Assembly: GCA_016789605.1 (NCBI GenBank)
Contig: JAEUQO010000259.1
Coordinates: forward strand, 1-58,159
Direction: 5' to 3'
DNA from: Acidobacteriota bacterium
GTDB lineage: Bacteria > Acidobacteriota > Blastocatellia > RBC074
Length of the DNA: 58,159 nt
In this document: in pieces, positions 34,027 through 44,443 of the stretch
Numbering within the stretch: the first letter of the stretch is position 1
Layout: every line of letters starts with the position of its first letter
Notes under the pieces: generated by a model
The model's database searches: none
Told to the model about the DNA's origin: nothing
Seen by the model: only the letters and a program-made list of their open reading frames with translations
Program-made: the position numbers and the translations under genes

Positions 34027-34071
34027 AGAGCCAAGGTTGTAGCGTACGTCGTACGCTACAACCTTGGCTCT
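34027..34071. terminator. 21-bp perfect hairpin between convergent genes
   Basis: Arms 34027-34047 and 34051-34071 are perfect complements with a 3-base loop (GTC). It lies between the stops of the converging enolase-family and Gfo/Idh genes, so it may serve both strands. There is no T-run on either side. Confidence 0.65.
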
Positions 34072-34098
34072 ACTGTTTGCGCCTTCTTGCCGGTTGTC

Positions 34099-35733
34099 TT
34101 ACAGCGTCCAGCCCTTGCGATATTCGCGTTGCAGGTACTGGTTGGCGTCGGAATTGTTGGTGATGACGCCTTTTTCGCCGTCGTAATAAATCTTCTTGCT
34201 CTGTCCGACCTTCATTGCCACCACACCCAGCAACATTGTTTCGGTCAGCCGCGAAGCATATTCAAACGGACACGTCGCTTTCTCTTTGCCTTTGATGGCA
34301 TTGATCCAGTTCATACGATGTTTGGCCTGGGCGAATTGGCCCTCGCCGCTCTTTTCCACACGGAAGTAGGTTTTCGGCACTTTGGCCGCAACTTCCATCA
34401 GCGATTGCGGATAGAGCTTCGGATTGGCGGCATAGGTGCCGTGCACCAGGATGCCTTTTTCACCAATGAAGATCGCGCCACCACCCGGATCGAGTTGCAC
34501 ATCGTCCGGCAAAACATCAGGACGCGCGGGCATCAAGCCGCCATCGAACCAGGTCAATTTGACGGGCGGTTGTTTGCCGCGCGCCGGGAAGTGATACACG
34601 ACGTGCGAACCCATCGGATAGCTGACGCGGTTGTTTTTCACGTCCGTGCCGAAGGGCGTAAAGGTCGCTTCGACAGTGGTTGGATAGGTCAAGCCCAGCG
34701 CCCAATACGGATGGTCAATCAAGTGCGCCGCCATATCGCCAATGGCGCCGGTGCCCCAATCCAGCCAGCCGCGCCAATTGAACGGGTGATAGATCGGGTG
34801 ATAGGCGACTTCGGGGGCCGGGCCGAGGAACAAATCCCAATCCAAGCCTTGCGGAATCGGGTATTCGCCGTCCATCGCCGTTGCCAATGCGCGATTGACC
34901 TGGCGCGCATTCCAATCCGTCCCAAAGCCTGAGCCACCGCCTGCGCCTTGCGCTGCTGGCGCGCTTGGTTTGGCCGGACGCGGCACGCCTTGCGGCCAGA
35001 ATCCCAGCGGACGATTGGTCCAGACGTTGACTTCTTTGATCTGACCGATGACGCCGGCCTGCACCCATTCGTTGACGAGCGCTGCGCCTTCGCTGGAATG
35101 CCCCATGTTGCCCATTTGCGTGACGACTTTGGTGCGGGCGGCGGTTTCGCGCAACACGCGCGCTTCCTGAATGGACCAGGTCAGCGGTTTTTCGATGTAG
35201 GCGTGTTTGCCCAGTTCCATCGCCGCTTTGCCGATCACCGCGTGTGTATGGTCAGGCGTGGCGACGACGATCGCGTCAATGTCTTTTTGGGTTTCCAGCA
35301 TTTTGCGGAAGTCGGTATAACGCTTGGCGTTTTTGTACGCTTCCTGCAATTTGACGGCCTGTTTGGTGCGCTCTTCGGCCATGCGCTGCATGCGTTCTTG
35401 CTGTTCGGGCGTCAATTGCGGTGCGCCTGCGCCAGCGGGTCTGCCACCGCCACCGCCGCCGGGGCCACGTTGCTGGGTCATCCGTGCGACTTCGCGATCC
35501 ACAAAGCCAAAATCCACGTCGCACAGCGCAACCATATTTTGGCCGCCTGCGACCAATTCGCCAGAGTCGGTTTTGCCCTGTCCGCCGCAACCGATCAGCG
35601 CGAAATTGACCGTATCGCTGGGGGCGGTATAGCCGACGCCGCCGAGCACATGGCGCGGCACGATCATTGCGCTAAGCGCCGCGCCGGTCGTACCGGCTAC
35701 GAATTTCCGTCGTGTGACTTTCTCTTTTGACAT
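34099..35733 (-). CDS. Tat-exported Gfo/Idh/MocA-family oxidoreductase with Gly-rich insert
   Basis: A 544-residue protein with a Tat signal (TRRKFVAG) and an NAD(P) motif ([10 protein letters not shown], residues 45-54). An unusual insert at about 90-124 splits the N-terminal domain: a polyglycine run, then a charged helix starting [18 protein letters not shown]. The fold resumes with [20 protein letters not shown] and the conserved EKPLTW. The C-terminal domain has [20 protein letters not shown], as in the longer exported members found in Planctomycetes and Acidobacteria. It follows the isomerase gene by 51 bases. Substrate unknown, probably a sugar derivative. Confidence 0.9.
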   Translation of the reverse strand: MSKEKVTRRKFVAGTTGAALSAMIVPRHVLGGVGYTAPSDTVNFALIGCGGQGKTDSGELVAGGQNMVALCDVDFGFVDREVARMTQQRGPGGGGGGRPAGAGAPQLTPEQQERMQRMAEERTKQAVKLQEAYKNAKRYTDFRKMLETQKDIDAIVVATPDHTHAVIGKAAMELGKHAYIEKPLTWSIQEARVLRETAARTKVVTQMGNMGHSSEGAALVNEWVQAGVIGQIKEVNVWTNRPLGFWPQGVPRPAKPSAPAAQGAGGGSGFGTDWNARQVNRALATAMDGEYPIPQGLDWDLFLGPAPEVAYHPIYHPFNWRGWLDWGTGAIGDMAAHLIDHPYWALGLTYPTTVEATFTPFGTDVKNNRVSYPMGSHVVYHFPARGKQPPVKLTWFDGGLMPARPDVLPDDVQLDPGGGAIFIGEKGILVHGTYAANPKLYPQSLMEVAAKVPKTYFRVEKSGEGQFAQAKHRMNWINAIKGKEKATCPFEYASRLTETMLLGVVAMKVGQSKKIYYDGEKGVITNNSDANQYLQREYRKGWTL

Positions 35734-35784
35734 CTGTTTTCTCCGTAGGTCTGGATTGGTTAGGCAATGCCAGCGTCAACACCG

Positions 35785-36783
35785 TTACGCCAGCGCATCT
35801 TTGCAATATTGGAAACACTTTTTGACTTCGGCGACTGCATCCTCACCTCGGTATTCGTATTCGATATAGGCGGGGATGTCGTATTTTTTCTGCTTCAGCA
35901 ATTGCAACACATCCTTGATCGGCGTGTCGCCCTGTCCCCAAGGCGTGTTGGCGCCGTGATTTTTCTTGCGGTCTTTCAGGTGTAAATTGCTGATGCGTGC
36001 GTGATGTTTCTGGATATATTCCAGCGGATCATACCCGGCGGCGAAGTAATGGCCAATATCCAGATTGACCCAGAAATATTTCGACAGGGCCATCGCCTGG
36101 GCAAAACTTTCTGGTTTGGCGAACTGGTTGGGATCAGTCATGTTGTCGTGACCGTGCATGGCGACAATGATTTTGTATTTGTCGGCAAATGGTGCGACGC
36201 GTTTGGCCGCCGTCAGTGTCGAAGACGCCGTGATGACTTTTACGCCCAGCGCTTGGGCCATCTGGAAGCCGCGATCAATTTCTTCGTCGCTGAAATTATC
36301 GTTGAAGCTGAGATTGTAGGCGAAAAGCTTGATGCCCGCCGTGTCGAATTTCTTGCGCACGTCTTTGAAATGATCAAGCGGCACCGTTAACCGCCATTTG
36401 CGCGTTTCTTCCTGGCGTTTGCGCATGGCTTCCTGCATTTCGGGCGTCATTTGACGACCGCCGCCACCCGGTGGCGGGCCTTGCGGCGGAGGACCTTGCG
36501 GCGGTCCGCCTGCTGGCGGAGCTCCTGGCGGTCTTCCGCCACCACCCGGACCGCCGGGGCCAAATTGCGGTCTGGGTTCGACGTGGCCGGAAAAGAGTTC
36601 GCATTCGCCGATGCCGATTTCCTTCATCGCTTTGATGGCATCATCCAGCGACATTGTGCGGAAGCTGTAAGATTGTGCGCCCAAGCGCACACCGTTGTAT
36701 TTTGCCTTGATTTGCGCCAACGCCGCCGCCGTCAGCGGCAATCCCGCCAGCGCAGCCTTCGTGAAATCTCTTCTCGAATACAT
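35785..36783 (-). CDS. Tat-exported sugar phosphate isomerase/epimerase-like TIM barrel with Gly/Pro insert
   Basis: A 332-residue protein of the xylose-isomerase-like TIM-barrel family (AP-endonuclease-2 fold). The ATG at 36783 gives a Tat-like start ([12 protein letters not shown]); the longer upstream frame lacks features. Barrel strands carry the likely metal ligands: [47 protein letters not shown] and [10 protein letters not shown]. An insert at about 74-129 has a Gly/Pro run followed by [17 protein letters not shown]. The downstream Gfo/Idh protein carries the same kind of insert. It is first gene of that pair, probably acting on the same sugar. Confidence 0.88.
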   Translation of the reverse strand: MYSRRDFTKAALAGLPLTAAALAQIKAKYNGVRLGAQSYSFRTMSLDDAIKAMKEIGIGECELFSGHVEPRPQFGPGGPGGGGRPPGAPPAGGPPQGPPPQGPPPGGGGRQMTPEMQEAMRKRQEETRKWRLTVPLDHFKDVRKKFDTAGIKLFAYNLSFNDNFSDEEIDRGFQMAQALGVKVITASSTLTAAKRVAPFADKYKIIVAMHGHDNMTDPNQFAKPESFAQAMALSKYFWVNLDIGHYFAAGYDPLEYIQKHHARISNLHLKDRKKNHGANTPWGQGDTPIKDVLQLLKQKKYDIPAYIEYEYRGEDAVAEVKKCFQYCKDALA

Positions 36784-37213
36784 ATGCCTGGTTCCTTTGT
36801 TGATTTCTCTGCCAAATTCCTGGGGCAAAATCCCGCCCACAGAGCGTTGCGGCTGGGTGCTGATCAGTTTGCAACTCGGCCTTGATTCCCGAATCTGCAC
36901 AAAAACGATCAACAGCTTGCGCCGTGCAATTCAGATTTTTCGTGATGTAATGTTTTGTGTCAGGGAAGTCTGTACGTGCCCTGCGTTGACCATGTTTCTG
37001 AAATGATGATTCCGAAGGCGAGGACGTGACCGACAGGAAATTGGTCACACAAATTTGCGGTTGGGCGTGCCTAAACGTGCGTGCGCACCGGAGATGGCAT
37101 CAGCCGAAGCGCAACGTGTTGACAGCAAAAACGGGGCAGAAAATTTTTGGAAATTTTCTGCCCCGTTGGCTTTGCTTGACCGTGACGAGTGCCACGAAAA
37201 AGGCTGGTTCTGC
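36784..37213. other. 430-base intergenic region
   Basis: It holds the isomerase's upstream region and the terminator of the DUF1800-DUF1501 pair (37131-37166). AAAGGAA sits before the isomerase ATG. I see no convincing promoter boxes and no gene. Confidence 0.5.
37131..37166 (-). terminator. Intrinsic terminator of the DUF1800-DUF1501 unit
   Basis: Perfect 16-bp arms (37131-37146 and 37151-37166) with a 4-base loop; TTTT follows on the minus strand. It lies 47 bases after the DUF1501 stop. Confidence 0.85.
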
Positions 37214-38575
37214 TTAGGTCAGAAAGCCCAAGTTGATGCGGTTGAAGCGATTGATGTTAGGCAGCACGTCAGGCAAATCGCTGGCGTTGACGCCAAACCA
37301 CAGCGCCAGCGTCGCCGCATATTCGTCCGTCGCGATGGTCGGTATCCAGCGACCTTCGTTGCCTTCGTCGTCAGGGCCGGTCAGCCGATGCGTGGGAACT
37401 GTGCCATAAATCGCGCCGCCTTTGACCGCTCCGCCCAGAACGAACTGTTCGTTGCCCCAGCCGTGGTCAGAACCTTTGCCGTTGCTTTTGTAAGTGCGCC
37501 CGAAATCGGATGAGGTAAAGGTCGTGACATTGTTGGCTACGCCCAATTCCGCCGTCGCCTGATAAAAGGCCGATACCGCCTGGCTCAATTCGCGCAGCAA
37601 TTTGGTATGCGTTGTCAGTTGTTCGCCGTGCGTGTCGTACCCCTGGGCATCGCAGAAGAAAATCTGCCGCTTCAGGCCCAGTTCGTTGCGCACGGAAATC
37701 AGCTTGGCCACCATTTTTAACTGATCGGCCAGTTGGTTGTCTTTGGGAAAGACGGTGCTGAGGGCGGGCGCAGCGCGCAACACGGCGCTCAGACGTTTTT
37801 CGTTTTCGATGGCGCGTTTGAAAATTTGGCTATAGGTCTTTTCAAACAGATTGCCGTAACTGGCTTCGAGCATCGCTTTGGTGACGATGGTTTCGGGGTT
37901 GCCCCAGGCTTCGTTGTAATACCAAAGCGAGATGACGCCTTGCGGCGAAAGCGAAAACGGCGCGACGCCACTGCCTACCTGAAAGACATTGCCGCCCGCC
38001 AACGACAGCGACATGGAAATCTGCGCCGTCGGATTCAAAAAGTTGGTTGCGTCGGCCAGTCTTCCGCCCCAACCGCTTTTGGCGATTTGATCCGGCGCAG
38101 ACGTTTGCCAATGTGTTTGCTGGTCGTTGTGCGAAAACAGTTGCGGCGGCAGCGGCACTGAACCGGCCTGGTATTGCTGTTTGGTGGTGGGCGCGAGCAA
38201 GGGCCCGGTATTGGTGACGATGGCCAGTTTCTTTTGCGCAAAGAGCGGTTGCAGTTCGGCAAAGCTGGGATGCAAAGCCCAACTACGCCCGTCGGTGACC
38301 GTCGGCGAAATCGGCAGCAACTGTGTGCGCGGAATGGCGATCACGCTGCGCGCGGTTGCATAGGCGTTGTATTCCGTCTGGCCATAGGGAATCAGTGTGT
38401 TGTTGCCGTCGTTGCCGCCATACAAAAAGACGCACACCAACGCTTTGTAATCGTTTTGCAGTGCGGTCGGCGAAGTCGCTGCCGCGACCGTCGCCAAGCG
38501 GCCAATCATGGAAGAAGCGCTTGCCGTGCCCAGCGCTGCGCATAAAGAGCGATGTAGAAAATTTCTTCGTTGCAT
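37214..38575 (-). CDS. DUF1501 exported protein
   Basis: A 453-residue Tat-exported protein (QRRNFLHRS). It matches the DUF1501 family, a sulfatase/alkaline-phosphatase-like fold of unknown activity: ALVCVFLYGGNDGNNTLIPYG, then GYDTHGEQL, TFTSSDFGRTYKSNGKGSDHGWGN and VLGGAVKGG. DUF1501 genes almost always sit beside DUF1800 genes, as here, in Acidobacteria, Planctomycetes and Proteobacteria; the pair is thought to act together outside the cytoplasm. The ATG is 13 bases after the DUF1800 stop, with GAGGAA upstream. Confidence 0.92.
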   Translation of the reverse strand: MQRRNFLHRSLCAALGTASASSMIGRLATVAAATSPTALQNDYKALVCVFLYGGNDGNNTLIPYGQTEYNAYATARSVIAIPRTQLLPISPTVTDGRSWALHPSFAELQPLFAQKKLAIVTNTGPLLAPTTKQQYQAGSVPLPPQLFSHNDQQTHWQTSAPDQIAKSGWGGRLADATNFLNPTAQISMSLSLAGGNVFQVGSGVAPFSLSPQGVISLWYYNEAWGNPETIVTKAMLEASYGNLFEKTYSQIFKRAIENEKRLSAVLRAAPALSTVFPKDNQLADQLKMVAKLISVRNELGLKRQIFFCDAQGYDTHGEQLTTHTKLLRELSQAVSAFYQATAELGVANNVTTFTSSDFGRTYKSNGKGSDHGWGNEQFVLGGAVKGGAIYGTVPTHRLTGPDDEGNEGRWIPTIATDEYAATLALWFGVNASDLPDVLPNINRFNRINLGFLT

Positions 38576-38588
38576 CGTGGGTTCCTCG

Positions 38589-41492
38589 TTACTTCTGAAT
38601 CACGTAATCCGGCGACGTCAGGATCAAATGGATGGCCATCGTCACGCGCTTTTGCGGTTCGCTGGCTGGCATTTTGCTGATTTCGTTGGTCAACAACGTC
38701 TTCAGCGTGTTCGACATGCCGCCCGAAGTCAGCACCAGATTTAGCTGGTCAATCAGTTGCGGCACGTTGCCGGCGATGGCGTTGAAGCTGCTGTAATCGG
38801 GCAACAGCGGTTTGTTCTGTTCCCATTTGAAACCGTCGCGCACCACGTAATGGAAGAAATCCGAAATGCCGATGACGGAGGTTTCGTGTGTGATTTGGAA
38901 TTCAGGCGAATGCAATCCGGCGGATGCGATATGGCCTGAGTGGCTGTAATTCGGTTCGAAGAAGTTGAACACCGTTGGCGCGCGCAACGGGTTTTGCCCG
39001 ATGGCCGATTCGGGGCTGTCCATCCAGTAAATCGGATAGGTGCCACACGGACAGGTGAAATTGAACGCGCGCAGCAAATGCGAAAAGCGCAGCACCGGTT
39101 CGCGCATCTTGCCGTAGCCCTGATTGGCGACCACGTCCAGGCTGCGCGCTTCGTAATCGAGCAAAATCGCTTTGAGCACGGCTTTCATATCGCCGCGCAC
39201 GCCCTGGCCGTTGTTGTTGAATTTTTGCGTGACGCGATAAACATAACCGGGGCTGGGGTTGCTGGTTACCAGTCGCTGGATCAGTTGCCGCGCGATGAAC
39301 GGCCCGACATTCGGATGATTGAAAATGTTGTCGAGCGCGTCTTTCAAATCTTTTTGCGCGGTTTGATTGGCGGGCAAGTTCACGCCGTCGAGCAGCTTTT
39401 TGGCCAGCGTGGAATGATGCCCGGCATAGGGTTGCATCGGCACGCGCCAGAATTGCGAGCCGTTGTCATAGGTGCGCGGATACAGCCAGTTTTGTTCCGT
39501 CACCGGAAACCAGCCGTAGCTCCAGCCGGTGAACACGTGCGCGAAACCTTTGATCACGCTTTCGTCATAGGTCGGAATCGGCAAGCCATTGGCGTCGAGC
39601 ATGAGCGATCCGTCGGGATGCAATTTGTACAACCCGATGGAAAACAGTTGCAGGATTTCGCGCGCGTAATTTTCATTGGGGCTGCGTCCGCTGGCCGGGT
39701 CTTCCTTGTCATTGCCCAGCATGTCCAGATAGCGCCCCATCGCGGGACTGAGCGTCACGTCTTCGAGCAATTGCCGGAAGTTGCCAAACGCGTTCTTTTG
39801 CAACACGTCCATATATCCGGCGACGGCGTATTCGTCGCCTTCAATGCTGGAATTGAATGAAACGACCAGGATTTCCGACAGCGCAAACGCCACGCGTTGC
39901 CGCAATTGATCCTGTCCGGTGACGCCGCTTTTCCAGAAAGATTCCATCATCTCCTGCTGATACAGGTCGGTGATTTTCTTGCCGACCGTGGCCGCGTCAA
40001 TGTAAGCGACGTGCGTCGAAATGGGTTTGTTGAATTGGTCGTTGATCCAGGCGTCATAGCCTTGCGCGGGCAGCGCCTGAATTTCTGACAGCTTCGGGCC
40101 AAAGGTGGTTTGCGTCAAAAAGCGCGCGGCATCGCGCAAGCTGGGCGTGCCGCTGGGTAAAGGCGGCGGCGCGGGCGGCGGCGTGAAACTTTGCGAACCG
40201 TTGAGCACGCCGTAATGGCCGCGAATTTCTCCCGCCGGATAGCGCGCCGAATGGATGTTGATATACAGCCGCCCGCTTTTCAGCGCCTGCACAATTTGCC
40301 GTGCCGTGACGGTGCCGATATCCGTGATTGCCCAGATGAATGTGCCGTCGGCTTGTTTCGGGGCCGTATCCAGGTCGAACAAAATGCCGCCATTGGTGCC
40401 CGGGTCTGCCGGACCATGCACGTGTGCGCTGGTTTCGGGGGTCGTCAAATTGGCGTAGTTGAATTTGAGCACCGCAGACTTTTCATCCGCGCTCAGCCGC
40501 AAGGTCGAATAGCCAGAGCCGGGCGACATCGCGCTGCCTTCGGCGCGCAAGCTGGCCAGATACATCGTTTCGCTGCCGACCGCCGCTTTGATCGAAACGC
40601 GCACCGTGTTGGCGGGCTGTCCGTCCACAATCAACACAACGTCTTGTTCGCCCGCGCTCAAATTGCGCGGCAGCCGCAAATTGACCTGATCCAGACCGAT
40701 GTATCCGCCTTGCGCGCCGACAAACCCGACTTCTGCCGGAATGCCGCCGATGGTGGCGCTGACAGCGGAAAGATTGCTGCGTTTGCGCAATCCCGTGCCG
40801 TAAAGAATCAGGAAGACCTGATCGGTGACCGGTCCCAAATCCACCGGCACCGGCACGAATTTGTTTTGCTGCGTGTCGTAACGGCCAATCGGTTCGTACG
40901 TTTGCGCATTGCTGCCTGTGATGCGTAACAGGTTGGCGGCGGCCAATCCGCGTCCGCTGGCATCGGCGGCAAACAAACCGGGCGCAACGTTGGCGACAGG
41001 GACATTGGTTGTCGCAGCCGTGACGTTGTTTTTGACCACGGTCAGCGTCGCCGTGCCGTTGGCAGTGCCGGGCGGCACTTGAAAGTTGATCTGGTTGGGC
41101 GACACGAAAAAGAGCGGCGCAAGGCGTTCGACGCCCTGGCTGTCGCGCACTTTGAGGCTGGCTCCGCCGAGCGTCGTCGGCAGCGGTTGCGACGTCGCGA
41201 CTGAAGTCGCCGTCGCCAGATTGCTGCCAAACGCGGCGGCGATTTCTTCTGCCGCCAGCGTTGCGCCGTTGTAACTGGCGGCAGACACCACCGCCAGCGT
41301 GTTTTGCGCTGCTGCTGCCTGCGAAACTGACAAACTGGTCTGGCCAGTCGTCAGCGTCAGCCACGCAATCAGCGCCACGGCCAACGCGCTAAACAGTGTG
41401 ATTCGGTAATGGGCAAAGCGACGAAACGAACGATTTTTACTCCCAGTTGGCCCAGGTGTTAGGCATGGGTGAAACATCCCGGAGTCAAACAT
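38589..41492 (-). CDS. Exported DUF1800 protein with N-terminal TIGR03437-like and CHRD domains
   Basis: A 967-residue exported protein. A single hydrophobic segment at about 29-48 serves as signal or anchor. Residues about 62-302 match the acidobacterial TIGR03437-type beta domain ([40 protein letters not shown]). Residues about 309-429 form a CHRD domain ([40 protein letters not shown]). A proline linker leads to DUF1800 at about 451-967 ([34 protein letters not shown]). The ATG at 41492 was chosen because AAAGGA sits 8 bases before it; other in-frame ATGs lie at 41546 and 41477. It is coupled to DUF1501. Confidence 0.88.
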   Translation of the reverse strand: MFDSGMFHPCLTPGPTGSKNRSFRRFAHYRITLFSALAVALIAWLTLTTGQTSLSVSQAAAAQNTLAVVSAASYNGATLAAEEIAAAFGSNLATATSVATSQPLPTTLGGASLKVRDSQGVERLAPLFFVSPNQINFQVPPGTANGTATLTVVKNNVTAATTNVPVANVAPGLFAADASGRGLAAANLLRITGSNAQTYEPIGRYDTQQNKFVPVPVDLGPVTDQVFLILYGTGLRKRSNLSAVSATIGGIPAEVGFVGAQGGYIGLDQVNLRLPRNLSAGEQDVVLIVDGQPANTVRVSIKAAVGSETMYLASLRAEGSAMSPGSGYSTLRLSADEKSAVLKFNYANLTTPETSAHVHGPADPGTNGGILFDLDTAPKQADGTFIWAITDIGTVTARQIVQALKSGRLYINIHSARYPAGEIRGHYGVLNGSQSFTPPPAPPPLPSGTPSLRDAARFLTQTTFGPKLSEIQALPAQGYDAWINDQFNKPISTHVAYIDAATVGKKITDLYQQEMMESFWKSGVTGQDQLRQRVAFALSEILVVSFNSSIEGDEYAVAGYMDVLQKNAFGNFRQLLEDVTLSPAMGRYLDMLGNDKEDPASGRSPNENYAREILQLFSIGLYKLHPDGSLMLDANGLPIPTYDESVIKGFAHVFTGWSYGWFPVTEQNWLYPRTYDNGSQFWRVPMQPYAGHHSTLAKKLLDGVNLPANQTAQKDLKDALDNIFNHPNVGPFIARQLIQRLVTSNPSPGYVYRVTQKFNNNGQGVRGDMKAVLKAILLDYEARSLDVVANQGYGKMREPVLRFSHLLRAFNFTCPCGTYPIYWMDSPESAIGQNPLRAPTVFNFFEPNYSHSGHIASAGLHSPEFQITHETSVIGISDFFHYVVRDGFKWEQNKPLLPDYSSFNAIAGNVPQLIDQLNLVLTSGGMSNTLKTLLTNEISKMPASEPQKRVTMAIHLILTSPDYVIQK

Positions 41493-41823
41493 CCAGTCAT
41501 CCTTTCTTGAAAACGCACAACTACGGCCAATCGAAAATCTGAACACGGCAAACGATGGCTACAGGCAGCGATGGGGCTGCGCGCAGATTGCACCGCCGAT
41601 TCTGAAGAGCGATGGTAAGGAAGTTTGGGAGAGTAGGGCGGAGCACATCAATAACGGCGCGGATTATAGGCAAACCTGATGTAGCCAGGCAATCAGCATT
41701 TTTGTCGGGACAAGCTGGCTGCCCTGGACAAGGGGAAAGCGCGAGCAAACATTTGTCAGCGGCGTTGCGATGCGGTATTCATCCTCGGCAACGCATTTAT
41801 CTCAATCACGGAGTTTACAGACT
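41493..41823. other. 331-base divergent intergenic region
   Basis: It separates the DUF1800 gene (minus) from the aldo/keto reductase (plus). AAAGGA serves the first. TTGTCA-N17-TATTCA at 41753-41781 is a weak promoter candidate for the second. No gene seen. Confidence 0.45.
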
Positions 41824-42807
41824 ATGGAACATCGGGTTTTAGGCCGCACGGGCTGGCGTATCTCGGCAATCAGTTTTGGCGCGTGGGCGATTGGCGGCAC
41901 CTGGGGCGACGTTCAGGATCGCGAATCGCTGGCGGCATTGCATCGCGCGGTGGATTTGGGCGTGAATTTTTTTGACACTGCCGATGTGTATGGCGATGGG
42001 CGCAGCGAACGATTGCTGGCCGAACTCAAACGCGAGCGCAAAGAAGAGATCATCGTCGCCACCAAAGCGGGCCGTCGTCTGAATCCGCACGTGGCCGATG
42101 GATACAACGCCGGAAATTTGACGGCGTTTGTCGAACGCAGTTTGCAAAACCTGGGCGTCGAAGCGCTCGATTTGCTGCAACTGCATTGTCCGCCGACGGA
42201 TGTCTATTACCGGCCTGAAGTCTTTGCCGTGCTGGATGATTTGGTCGCCCAGGGCAAATTGCGCTTTTACGGCGTCAGCGTCGAGCGCGTCGAAGAAGCG
42301 CTCAAGGCCATCGAATATCCGGGTGTGCAATCGGTGCAGATCATTTTCAACATCTTTCGCCAGCGTCCGGCGGACTTGTTTTTTGCCGAAGCCAAACGCC
42401 GACAAGTTGGCATTTTGGCGCGCTTGCCGCTTTCGTCCGGTATGCTGACCGGCAAACTGACACGGCAAAGCCAATTCGCGCCCGACGATCATCGCGCGTT
42501 TAATCGGCAGGGCGCAGCCTTTGACAAGGGCGAAACCTTTTCCGGGATTGATTACGACACGCAGTTGGAAGCCGTGGAAGAATTGCGGCAACTCGTGCCG
42601 GAAGGCGTCAGTCTGGCGCAATTTGCCTTGCGTTGGCTGATGATGTTTGACGCTGTCAGTTGTGCCATCCCCGGCGCGAAGACCGTGGCGCAAGTCGAAG
42701 AAAACCTGCGCGCCGCGGCATTGCCGCCGCTTCACGAAGAAACGATGCAGGCCATTCAGCAGCTTTACGAACGCCGCATCAAACCGCTGGTGCATCATTA
42801 CTGGTAA
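41824..42807 (+). CDS. Aldo/keto reductase
   Basis: A 327-residue NADPH-dependent oxidoreductase with a TIM-barrel fold. It starts MEHRVLGRTGWRISAISFG. The catalytic tetrad begins with Asp in FFDTADVYGDGRSE, which also holds the active-site Tyr, then Lys in VATKAGRR and His in LLQLHCPPTD. The NADP-binding region near the end is SCAIPGAKTVAQVEENL. The ATG at 41824 fits the family start. Physiological substrate unknown. It converges with the dihaem cytochrome gene across a shared hairpin. Confidence 0.93.
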   Translation: MEHRVLGRTGWRISAISFGAWAIGGTWGDVQDRESLAALHRAVDLGVNFFDTADVYGDGRSERLLAELKRERKEEIIVATKAGRRLNPHVADGYNAGNLTAFVERSLQNLGVEALDLLQLHCPPTDVYYRPEVFAVLDDLVAQGKLRFYGVSVERVEEALKAIEYPGVQSVQIIFNIFRQRPADLFFAEAKRRQVGILARLPLSSGMLTGKLTRQSQFAPDDHRAFNRQGAAFDKGETFSGIDYDTQLEAVEELRQLVPEGVSLAQFALRWLMMFDAVSCAIPGAKTVAQVEENLRAAALPPLHEETMQAIQQLYERRIKPLVHHYW

Positions 42808-42851
42808 AAACAGGACTGGCAGAGATTCAGGAGAGAGCAGGAAGAGAAGAG

Positions 42852-42886
42852 CGTGGGGCGAGGTTGTTGATCAGCCTCGCCCCACG
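42852..42886. terminator. Terminator hairpin between aldo/keto reductase and cytochrome genes
   Basis: Perfect 12-bp arms (42852-42863 and 42875-42886). TTTTGTT follows on the plus strand, so it terminates the reductase gene; on the other strand only a CT-rich run follows. Confidence 0.82.
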
Positions 42887-42891
42887 TTTTG

Positions 42892-44280
42892 TTACAGCGT
42901 CTTCAGGTATTCGATGACCTGGCGTTTTTCCTTCTCGCTAAGCTTGAAGCCGAACGGATGGCCTTGATTGCCCAGGCCGGGCAAGGTGGTGTCAACGACG
43001 CGGCGGCGGGCTTCGCCGGACAGGTCTTTGGCCGCAGGCGCATTGAGCGCTTCGATTTTCAAACCGCCGTCTTTGACGTCGTATTCTTTCGCGCCGCCCA
43101 CGCGGCGGAAATATTTCGGGCGGGCTTCGGCGCTGAGCACGCCGTAAAGCGTTGGTACAGAACCGTTGTGGAAGTACGGCGCAGACGCCCACACGCCCAC
43201 CAATGGCGGCGCGACATAACCGGTCGGGTATTCATATCCGTGTTCGCCGCTGCGACCAAACCAGGTTTGTTTGTAATAGTCGCGGAATTCCTTGGTTAGC
43301 TTGGTCAGGCGCAACGGGTCGGTGCCGACGACTTCCAGCGGAACGATCTTGTTTGGATATTTGCCTTCAGCGCCATAGGTGCCGTGACAGCCCGCGCAGG
43401 TTTTGTTGAACACCTGTTGGCCCTGTCCGGCGAGTTTTTGATCAATGGCCAGCGGATATTTGGGCGGTTCGATGGATTTCAGATAGGCCAGAATGTCTTT
43501 GAAATCAGATTCCCAGCCGCGAATCTTTTCGCCGTTGGGTTCGCCCATGGTGAATTGCATGATCGCGCGCGAATAATCACCTTTGACACCGCCGTCAGCA
43601 TAAATGGCGGTTTTCTTTTTCAGATACCACCAGGGCGGCGCATCCAGATCGTAATCGGAATAATCGCCCATCGGCAGCGGTTCTTTGCGCGCAGACAAAT
43701 CTTCGTTGCGGCGGCGCAGCAATTCCAAACTGAAAATGAACGCGTTGGTGCGTCCGCGCGACATGCCAAACGTCAACTGAAACGGCCCTTTCAAACCGGT
43801 CAGCTTGGTCACGTCTTCATACAGCGTTTGCATGTCAATTTCGGTGTTGGGCATGCCGATTTTGCTTTCGCCGCTGATCGGCACGCGTCCGCCGTGACAA
43901 AGCATACAGGTTTGCGTCCAGCCAGCGTTCGGGCCGCCGTTGGCGGTTGCCACAAATTGCAGCGGCGCGCCCTGGTTGTCCCAGGTCGCTTCAGAAAATC
44001 CGTAGCGCTCAAACGCGACCTTGCGCACCGAATCGGGGTCGTCTGCTTTGATCCTGGCTTTCCATTCCGGTTCCCAGACTTTGGGCAACATTTCCAGCAA
44101 GCGGCGGTTCAACAGCGGCAGGCCATAAGATTTGTGCGTCAGGTTGTAATGACCGCGCTCTTCGGGCGTGGCGTCGGTGGCTGTCGAACGACGAGAGACC
44201 GTCGGTGCGGCAAAAAATATCAAGGCCAGCAAAACTGAACCGATAAGCAGGATTTTGGGCAAGAAGCGCTGTGGCAGCAT
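42892..44280 (-). CDS. Dihaem c-type cytochrome
   Basis: A 462-residue exported protein with an N-terminal signal or anchor (about 8-26). It has two haem sites, CMLCH (125-129) and CAGCH (295-299). The C-terminal half has VGVWASAPYFHNGSVPTL, a stretch typical of large dihaem cytochromes related to the peroxidase/methylamine-utilisation MauG group and cytochromes of unknown role. The ATG at 44280 was chosen because the upstream frame has no family match. It probably passes electrons outside the inner membrane; no partner is adjacent. Confidence 0.87.
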   Translation of the reverse strand: MLPQRFLPKILLIGSVLLALIFFAAPTVSRRSTATDATPEERGHYNLTHKSYGLPLLNRRLLEMLPKVWEPEWKARIKADDPDSVRKVAFERYGFSEATWDNQGAPLQFVATANGGPNAGWTQTCMLCHGGRVPISGESKIGMPNTEIDMQTLYEDVTKLTGLKGPFQLTFGMSRGRTNAFIFSLELLRRRNEDLSARKEPLPMGDYSDYDLDAPPWWYLKKKTAIYADGGVKGDYSRAIMQFTMGEPNGEKIRGWESDFKDILAYLKSIEPPKYPLAIDQKLAGQGQQVFNKTCAGCHGTYGAEGKYPNKIVPLEVVGTDPLRLTKLTKEFRDYYKQTWFGRSGEHGYEYPTGYVAPPLVGVWASAPYFHNGSVPTLYGVLSAEARPKYFRRVGGAKEYDVKDGGLKIEALNAPAAKDLSGEARRRVVDTTLPGLGNQGHPFGFKLSEKEKRQVIEYLKTL

Positions 44281-44443
44281 AGGATTCCTTTCTGCGAATG
44301 ACAAAATGACGTTGCCGGATGTGCGGACGGTCAAATTAACGCACGCGCGTTTTGTTGTAAACGGCCTGCTCAAGGTAAACTGCGCCGTCCGGAACGCTGC
44401 TGGTCAATGACACAGGAAACACACAACGTCACAGAACGTCAGT

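Noticed and set aside
34027..34071. Large palindrome considered as a phage or integron attachment site
   Set aside because: No integrase, tRNA end or direct repeat nearby; it lies exactly between convergent gene ends, so a 3'-end role is simpler.
41753..41781. TTGTCA-N17-TATTCA as promoter of the aldo/keto reductase
   Set aside because: The -10 box matches only three of six consensus bases; kept only as a weak note in the intergenic entry.
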